DNA of 41,727 bases from DASUFP01 sp036274495 (GTDB taxonomy: Bacteria > Bacteroidota > Bacteroidia > AKYH767-A > OLB10): contig DASUFP010000122.1 of the NCBI GenBank assembly GCA_036274495.1, positions 1 to 41,727 of the forward strand. The letters run 5' to 3'. The first letter of the stretch is position 1. Every line of letters starts with the position of its first letter. The translations under genes and the position numbers were made by a program. The notes beneath the pieces are model-generated. The model searched no databases and had not been told where the DNA came from. It saw nothing but the letters and a program-made list of their open reading frames with translations. Positions 33,109 through 39,900 of the stretch are shown piece after piece.

Positions 33109-33823
33109 TGTGGTCTAGGATCACTTTAAGGCCTGTAAGTGTTAAAGTAGGGGCCACAAAGATGGCACTTTTTACCATACCTTCAAATAAGCCCGCATCG
33201 CCGCCTGTGAGTATGATATCCAGCTCCTTATATAAGGTGTTGAATTGCTCAAACAGTCCCCTTGCTTCGGCACGGGCGCCGTTAACTACACCCGAACGCA
33301 TTGACCCTTCTGTTGATTGTCCGACGAGCGGAGGAATTTCAGGTTCGGGTTTCAGGGATGGCAGTTTGTCGGTGTACCGGTTCATCGATTTAAAGCGCAT
33401 GGCAATGCCGGGGCTAATGATGCCTCCCGGATATTCGGTTCCGGCTATCAGCAGGTCGTATTTAATACAGGTGCCGGCATCGATAACCAGGGTAGTTCTT
33501 TCGGGATTTATTTTCCAGGCGCCAACTACGTTTGCAAGGCGGTCTGATCCAAGTGTTTCCGGAGTTTTGTAAGTGATTTTCACCGGCAATTTCATGCCGC
33601 TTCGCATACGCACCACATTACCAAACAGTTCTGACCCGGTTACTATTTCACCGGATGTCACCGATGCAAGCATGGTGCTGTAAAAAGGTCCGTACATTCT
33701 GGCGATATGATCAGGGCGCTCTGCCGCACTGCCTTTCAGAAATCCTGATTCGGCCAGGACGTCACCATCGAACACGGCAAATTTTGTCCGTGTATTTCCT
33801 ACGTCAAGGATTAATTTTCGCAC
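33101..33823 (-). CDS. coaX: Type III pantothenate kinase
   Basis: Phosphorylates pantothenate with ATP as the first step of CoA synthesis. It is an ASKHA-fold enzyme. The motifs are clear: LILDVGNTRTKFAVFDGD at the start, LVIDAGTCIKYDLL, GGIISPGIAMRFKSMNRYTDKLP and ILTGGDAG. It has 240 residues when begun at GTG 33823, giving MRKLILDVGN. A TTG two codons upstream (33829) lies inside a perfect -7 box (33827-33834), so it cannot be the start if that box is used, and the transcript would begin at or beside the GTG. It is the first gene of the coaX-OMP-lptC cluster. Confidence 0.94.
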   Translation of the reverse strand: MRKLILDVGNTRTKFAVFDGDVLAESGFLKGSAAERPDHIARMYGPFYSTMLASVTSGEIVTGSELFGNVVRMRSGMKLPVKITYKTPETLGSDRLANVVGAWKINPERTTLVIDAGTCIKYDLLIAGTEYPGGIISPGIAMRFKSMNRYTDKLPSLKPEPEIPPLVGQSTEGSMRSGVVNGARAEARGLFEQFNTLYKELDIILTGGDAGLFEGMVKSAIFVAPTLTLTGLKVILDHND

Positions 33824-33826
33824 GCG

Positions 33827-33834
33827 CAAAGGTA
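33827..33834 (-). promoter_or_regulatory. -7 box of the coaX cluster promoter
   Basis: TACCTTTG on the minus strand exactly matches TAnnTTTG, with only 3 nt between its last base and the GTG start at 33823. A -33 TTG at the expected spacing is missing. Confidence 0.5.
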
Positions 33835-33926
33835 ATTATTGATTCGGGGATGAATGGTACTCCTGCAATGCAGCCCGGACGCTTATTTTCAACTAAAAAA
33901 AAGCGTGTGAGCATCAAAAATTGTTT

Positions 33927-33934
33927 TACTTTTG
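33927..33934 (+). promoter_or_regulatory. -7 box of the tRNA-Phe promoter
   Basis: TACTTTTG exactly matches TAnnTTTG and ends 16 nt before the tRNA 5' end. The -33 position reads GTG rather than TTG. Confidence 0.5.
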
Positions 33935-33950
33935 CGCCCATCCGAATATT

Positions 33951-34023
33951 GGTGATGTAGCTCAGTTGGTAGAGCAAAGGACTGAAAATCCTTGTGTCGG
34001 CGGTTCGATCCCGTCCATCACCA
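33951..34023 (+). tRNA. tRNA-Phe (anticodon GAA)
   Basis: A complete cloverleaf of 73 nt. The acceptor stem GGTGATG/CATCACC pairs perfectly, the D-arm is GCTC...GAGC, the anticodon loop is CTGAAAA with GAA at 33984-33986, and the T-loop is GGTTCGATCCC inside a GGCGG-type arm. The discriminator is A, and the 3' CCA is not encoded. It is preceded by a perfect -7 box. Confidence 0.97.
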
Positions 34024-34034
34024 CGCCCCCCCAA

Positions 34035-34042
34035 TACGTTTG
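34035..34042 (+). promoter_or_regulatory. -7 box of the response-regulator gene
   Basis: TACGTTTG exactly matches TAnnTTTG and lies 23 nt before the ATG at 34066, just after the tRNA. No -33 TTG is visible, because that position lies within the tRNA gene. Confidence 0.45.
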
Positions 34043-34065
34043 TACTTTACTAAATCCAGAAGCCC

Positions 34066-34455
34066 ATGGCCAGGTTTAAAAACGTGTTGCTTGTCGATGA
34101 TAATGAAATCGACAATCTCATCAACGAACGCATTATTGCAACTTCGAAGTTTGCAAGCAATGTAATTGTGAAAAATTCCGTAAGCAGTGCTCTTAGTTTC
34201 CTGAAAGAAATCAAGAGCGATGCTGCTGAAGTTCCCGAATTTATTTTTCTTGACCTGAACATGCCGGGTCGGGATGGCTTTTCGTTTCTCGAAGAATATG
34301 AAACGCTGCCGAAAGAGGTTACTGAAAAAGCCAGGGTAATTGTTGTATCATCATCGATGAGTTCCGATGACATAAACAAGGCCTCTGCAAACAAGCACGT
34401 TATTAAATATATAAATAAGCCTCTAAGCGAAAAATACTTAGAGGCTATTGTTTGA
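34066..34455 (+). CDS. Single-domain response regulator (CheY-like receiver)
   Basis: A 129-residue stand-alone receiver domain without an output domain. Acidic-pocket residues D11 and D12, the phosphoacceptor D63 (FLDLNMPGRDG), the Ser switch at 95-97 and K118 (INKPLS) are all present, so it should be phosphorylatable. No histidine kinase is encoded nearby, so its partner must be elsewhere. Bacteroidota carry many such short receivers of this subtype (LLVDDNEIDNLIN). The last codons form a strong hairpin that may end transcription of this gene and of the convergent one. Confidence 0.93.
   Translation: MARFKNVLLVDDNEIDNLINERIIATSKFASNVIVKNSVSSALSFLKEIKSDAAEVPEFIFLDLNMPGRDGFSFLEEYETLPKEVTEKARVIVVSSSMSSDDINKASANKHVIKYINKPLSEKYLEAIV
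34418..34446. terminator. Hairpin in the end of the response-regulator coding sequence
   Basis: A perfect 10-bp stem AGCCTCTAAG/CTTAGAGGCT with a 9-nt loop lies within the last codons (KPLSEKYLEA) of the receiver gene. The minus-strand exit from the hairpin is T/A-rich (TTATTTATTATATATTTAA), so it best suits termination of the convergent gene at 34473. The plus-strand exit has only a weak T-rich stretch. Confidence 0.5.
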
Positions 34456-34472
34456 GGTCGTTTGACTGACTT

Positions 34473-35930
34473 TTAGTCCCTGATAGGATTAGTCATTTTC
34501 CTGATGGTGATCTCGTCCAGTTTAATATTTTTCAAAATGGCATGCGTGCCTGTGTTCTCTTTTTCGAACTCATTCCACAGCTCATTTATCTTTTTAATTT
34601 TCTTACGATAATCAGCAGGCTTCATTGCTGATTTCAGCAATTTGATAAAGGTGCGGATTGAAGTATAACGTTCGTCGTGATCGCGGATTTGTCTTTTAAG
34701 TGATGAGAGAATTTGAGTACAAAGACCGTCTTCGCCCATTATACAATATTGTAAAGCCTGGAACAACTTACATTCTACATCTGTTGCCAGGTAATTTTTC
34801 AATGACAAATTGTTGCGTAAATCGTTCATGGTCTTTGCAGCTCCCTGATAATCGCGCTGGTAAAACTTGGTAGTGGCTACAAATTTTCTGAATGTTACGT
34901 ACTGCCATGTTTCAGCCTGATCCACTTCAAGATGATTGGTTACCGTTTCTGCAAAAGCTGTGAGTGTTTCCAGGTTACCGTCGCTCAGGAATTTTGATAT
35001 GCGCGACTCCAGGAACGTTACAACGTGAAAGGACATGATGTGCTTGGAACACAATTCGTCGAAGCGCTCCAGTGATTTGTTAAAATAGAAATCGGCACGA
35101 ACCTGGTTCCCGGTAAGCTGATAGTATTCGAAATGGAAGAAGTCGGTGATAAACTTAATGTTCTGATAAAAAGTATCGAGGTTGTATTTTTGGAAAATAC
35201 GATTCATCTCCTGCAATACATTGTCGACTTCAAGTTCTTTAGAGCGCAAGCCTTCCGGTGAATTTTCGGCAATCATCATGTAGTAGAGTTTCACCACATT
35301 ATAAAGAATATACAACCGGTGCGAATCGTACAGTTCACAGATATTGGAAATTTCACGGGTAATGCGCAGCATTTTTTCCTTGTCGGTTTCAGACCGGCTG
35401 AGCTGATAGTTTCCTGCTTTTTTCAGAAACTGATAAAAGAGTCCCTCAGCTTTTGATACTGCAAGTGAAAATGCTACATGTTTTTTATATAGGTTATCGT
35501 AATGAGTAAATTCATCACTGAACAGGTGCAGCTGAGCAAGTGTTCTGTAAACGGTAATGAGTTCACCCGATAAATCATATTCAATAAGTTGTTTCTCCAG
35601 CTCCTTAAGTGCTCTGATTGAAAAATCTTTGTTGGTGCCGTACAAATTTGCCGGTACCCGTGTTACCTCATCAATGAGAGCGCTGATTGGATTTTCAACG
35701 TTTCTGGATAATACAGCGGCGATTTTAGAATTGAGTCGTGACTTTAACGTATAGTAGGTACTTGCATTTACCTGCAGCAGTTCCATCATTTCCGAATCAG
35801 CTACATCCCTCGTTCGGGTTGTTTCAAGAACCAGATAAGGTTTATTTTTCTTGTTTCCTGAAACCTGAGCAAGCAGGGCCTGATATTCTTCTTCAGATAG
35901 TTTTTTAATGGTCTTGTTCAAAACATCCAT
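34473..35930 (-). CDS. Conserved hypothetical helical-repeat protein
   Basis: A 485-residue soluble protein, almost all alpha-helix, with no signal peptide. The N-terminal 70 residues (NKTIKKLSEEEYQALL...LLQVNASTYYTLKSRLNSKI) could form a small helical DNA- or protein-binding head. The rest has about a dozen paired helices in a TPR-like pattern, for example ELITVYRTLAQLHLFSDEF and KFVATTKFYQRDYQGAAKTM, ending in a charged KK-rich segment. I do not recognise a named family. It is convergent with the receiver gene at 17 nt, and a functional link is only a possibility. Confidence 0.78.
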   Translation of the reverse strand: MDVLNKTIKKLSEEEYQALLAQVSGNKKNKPYLVLETTRTRDVADSEMMELLQVNASTYYTLKSRLNSKIAAVLSRNVENPISALIDEVTRVPANLYGTNKDFSIRALKELEKQLIEYDLSGELITVYRTLAQLHLFSDEFTHYDNLYKKHVAFSLAVSKAEGLFYQFLKKAGNYQLSRSETDKEKMLRITREISNICELYDSHRLYILYNVVKLYYMMIAENSPEGLRSKELEVDNVLQEMNRIFQKYNLDTFYQNIKFITDFFHFEYYQLTGNQVRADFYFNKSLERFDELCSKHIMSFHVVTFLESRISKFLSDGNLETLTAFAETVTNHLEVDQAETWQYVTFRKFVATTKFYQRDYQGAAKTMNDLRNNLSLKNYLATDVECKLFQALQYCIMGEDGLCTQILSSLKRQIRDHDERYTSIRTFIKLLKSAMKPADYRKKIKKINELWNEFEKENTGTHAILKNIKLDEITIRKMTNPIRD

Positions 35931-36275
35931 GTTGTGCAGTTTTTTCGGTTGGATTTGTAAAACATCGACTTATTACGCACAGATTCAGGAAAGGTTCACT
36001 ACCGCTTATTATTTTTTTCAGGATGGAACCAAGAAATGGATTGACAAGTACAAGTAATTGTATATCAGTTAAATACATCAAATTCTCCTCATTGTACCTT
36101 TTTATGAAACCTCCGGACCGGGATGCCGTTTGAAGGAGCCCGTAAGGAATACATATTAATAGGTACTAGAAAACGAGTACAATTTGACCTGATTTCTTAC
36201 AACCGTAACCCTGAACCATCAATAATGGTATAAGGGCATGTCAGAACTAATATATTGTCCTAATACAAACAGAAA
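35931..36275. other. Intergenic region of 345 nt
   Basis: Divergent spacer between the helical-repeat gene and the FN3-like gene. It is AT-rich and holds no gene I can support, only very short frames. TACAATTTG near 36178 (the -7 box with one extra base) is the closest promoter-like sequence on the plus strand. No repeat, hairpin or RNA gene stands out. Confidence 0.5.
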
Positions 36276-36860
36276 ATGAAAACGCACAACGATTCAAATG
36301 AAATGTACCGGATGATTCGTCAAAACCGATTGGCGATGTATGCGACGCCGGGCAGATATTTTAACAGAGAAAAGGCGGAAGGAAATACCTTCACTTTCCT
36401 TTTTCTGATTGAGATTGCTGTATTTCTGTTACTGGTATTTGGCAGCGGATCGGCAAAAGCACAGGAGAACACCAACACTCCAATGATTGCTGCTGTTACT
36501 CCTGAGCAGGATTCCAACATTTTAAATTACAATGCTATTTACAATTCCGGCAAAGTGTTTATCAACTGGACCGCGAAAAATGAGACTTCCGATTGCATTT
36601 ACATCATCGAACGTTCTACTGACGGCAACAAATTTGAATCGGTTGGTGTGAAGGAAGGAATAGGAGCAAGTGTTGAGCTCTTTTACAGCTGGATGGATCA
36701 TACTCCTCCTGCAGGCTTTTCGTATTACCGTGTCAAGAAAATTTCCAGAGACGGAACACAGTATTATTCTGCCACCAGTGCTGTTATCAATCAGGGATCC
36801 AGTTTTGATCAAAAGAGCAATTATGCAAAAGCTCAGCCTGAACTGACGCCGGCCCGTTAA
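36276..36860 (+). CDS. Exported FN3-like protein with an unusually long N-region
   Basis: A 194-residue protein. About 40 polar residues (MKTHNDSNEMYRMIRQNRLA...) precede a hydrophobic helix (about 41-60, FTFLFLIEIAVFLLLVFGSG) that ends in a possible cleavage site AKAQ. The rest is one fibronectin-like beta-sandwich of the type that usually stands just before T9SS tails (GKVFINWTAKNETSDCIYII, then ERSTDGNKFESVG and SYYRVKKISRDGTQYYS). Here it ends at residue 194 with no sorting domain. The start could instead be Met10. It lies 60 nt upstream of the PKD gene on the same strand and may be co-transcribed. The function is unknown. Confidence 0.75.
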   Translation: MKTHNDSNEMYRMIRQNRLAMYATPGRYFNREKAEGNTFTFLFLIEIAVFLLLVFGSGSAKAQENTNTPMIAAVTPEQDSNILNYNAIYNSGKVFINWTAKNETSDCIYIIERSTDGNKFESVGVKEGIGASVELFYSWMDHTPPAGFSYYRVKKISRDGTQYYSATSAVINQGSSFDQKSNYAKAQPELTPAR

Positions 36861-36920
36861 TCGCAACACCATTTACGTTTCATTCTTATTTTAATTCCAG
36901 ATTCACCTCCCAATTACAAT

Positions 36921-39900
36921 ATGAAAACCGGTAAAATACTTCAGGGATTAATTTCTTCCCTGGCAAAAAGAGGGCTTTGGGCCCTTCTTTTGTTCAGTTG
37001 GGTACCGGTATTGGCACAAAATCCCTCCGCTTCTTTCACCTCAAATGTTTTTTCAGGGTGTGCACCGATGTCGGTTGATTTCACCAATCTATCCTCCAAT
37101 GCCACGGCATATATGTGGGATTTTGGCAACGGAAACACCTCCGTTCTTCAGGACCCTACCACGGTTTATCTTACTCCCGGGTATTACACCGTAACCCTTA
37201 TTGCAATCAATACTGCCAATGGTTTACGTGATACGCTTGTTGCAACAAATTTCATCCACGTTGTCGACGATCCTATTCCCGATTTTACAGCCAATCCGCT
37301 TTCGGGCTGCGCAGGTAATAATTTTATTGCTTTCACCAATTTATCAGTAAATGCGACCTCCTACATATGGGATTTTGGAGACGGAACCTTTTCCACACAA
37401 TCAAATCCCGTTCATAATTATGCGGTACAGGGAACATACACCGTAAAATTAATTGCCCGTAATGCATTCAGCTGTACAAAAGTCAAAGTCAGAAATGCCT
37501 ATATTACCATAGCGCCCAACCCACCGGCTTCTTTTACGGTAAATCAGCAGTCGTCATGTGACCCGTCAACGTTGTTTCTCTTTAATGCTACAACTCCGGG
37601 GGCGGTGGCCTGGCAATGGGATTTTGGTGACGGCACCACTTCAACAATACAGAATCCGGGTCATGTTTACGGACTACAGGGGGCATACGACGTTTCACTT
37701 ATTGTCACCAACGCTTCAGGCTGCACCGATACCATCATAAAAACCGGTTATATCACAATTGGTGCATCATTGGTGCCTTCAATTACTGTTAACTCACAAA
37801 CAGGGTGTCCGCCATTTAATGCAGTTTTCGATTGCACTGTTCCCAACGCCACTTCCTGGCAGTGGGACTTTGGTGACGGCACAACTTCTACACTGCAAAA
37901 TCCTACTCACCTCTATTCAACTTCGGGCAGTTATACCGTTACCATTACCGTAACCACAACATCGGGATGTAACGGTACTGCTGTATTCCCGGGATACATA
38001 ATGGTGGATGCACTACCGGTTCCTTCGTTTACAGTTAATACTCTTTCACGTTGTTCTCCTGTAACGGCTCTTTTTACAAATACATCAACCGCTGCATCAA
38101 CGTACAGCTGGACTTTTGGTAACGGCACAACCTCAACCGATACCAATGCAACGGTTGTTTATACTGCTCAGGGTACTTATGCGGTAACGTTAACCGCCTA
38201 CTCTGCCAATGGATGCAGTGCATCCATTTCGGACACTGATGCGGTAAAGGTTTATGATATTACGGCAAATATTAACGGTACTCCCCGAATAGGATGTGCT
38301 CCGCTTCCGGTTACCGCCAACGGCACATCGGTGCCAACGGCTGTTTCCTGGTTTTGGGATTTTGGTGACGGCACCACCGGTACCGGTGCATCGTTTCCGC
38401 ACGTTTATAATAACATAGGAAACTATACAGTTACGCTTATTGCCATTTCGGCCGAAGGCTGCAGCGATACGGTTGTGAAGCCGGCATTCTTTAAGGTTGT
38501 TTCTGATACCACGGCTTATACAGTTCCTGATACCATGATTGTTTGTACCCCTCCCGGTACCGTCGGCTTTACTGACCCGACAATTGGCAGTAACAGCTGG
38601 GTGTGGTATTGGGGTAACGGTGATTCATCAACAGTTAAAAATCCATCCTACACCTATACCGTACCCGGAGTGTATACCGTTACACTTCATACCGGAATGG
38701 CAGGCGGATGTACACAGGTTATTAATCCGATAGCCTATGTTAAAGTGGTTCCGTTTATTATTTCGCCTATTACAAGTGTTATTACCTCTCCGTGCGGACC
38801 CTATACAGTACAGCTCAACAATCTGACTGCAGGGGTAGCCAGCTACTTATGGAGTTTTGGAGACGGCACAACATCTACAATTCAAAATCCGGTTCATACC
38901 TATGCAAACCCCGGAACCTATACCATTTCACTTCAGATAACAAGCATAAACGGTTGCCTTACTTCTCTTTCAACCAGTGTAACATTCGGACATAACAATC
39001 CGATAGTGGTAAGTGACGATAGTTTGTGTTTGTCAACTCCTGTTTCCTTTTCTCTGAACCCGGCAGCAGCATTTACTGCAGCAACATGGAATTTTGGCGA
39101 CGGAACAACACTAAACGGATTATCGCCAACTTATTCATATTCCGGTGTTGGAAGCTACCAGGTCTCTGTTACCGTTACCGATACCAATGGCTGCGTGAAC
39201 ACCTATACGTATCCTGATTTAATTGAAGTCACCAATCCCCAGGCCTCATTTGTTGTTAATCAATTGCTCACCGGTTGCACCCCGTTCAACGTACAGTTTG
39301 ATAACACCTCTACCGGAGCAGTCAGTTATTTGTGGGATTTTGGCGATGGAACAACTTCAACATTGGTTAGCCCAACACATACTTATACTGTTGCGGGCAC
39401 GTACACCATAAGTCTTACGGCAAGCGCACCCGGTTGCGATAATGTATTTGTACAAAACAATTACATTACCGTAAATGCGGCAATTGCTAATTTCTCATTT
39501 ACTCCAACAACAGGCTGTCTGCCGTTGGCGGTTACGTTTACCGACAACAGTGTTGCGGCTGTATCCTGGTTCTGGGATTTCGGCGATGGTTCCACATCAA
39601 CAATTCAAAATCCGCTGCACACTTTTCTGGTCGAGCCAACCGGTTCCATTGCACTGACAATAGTTGATTCGAACGGATGTACCAAAACCAAACGGAAGTC
39701 GAATGTAGATATCATAAAACCTGACATTCAGGCAAGCGATTCTATTGGCTGCAGACCTCTCACTGTCAACTTTTCAACTTCATTGGCTGCTGTTACCTAT
39801 TTATGGGACTTTGGTGACGGAAATACTTCGTCTGTTCAAAACCCTACACATATTTACAACCAGACAGGACTCTTTACCGTTTCTCTCACCTGTACGCTTT

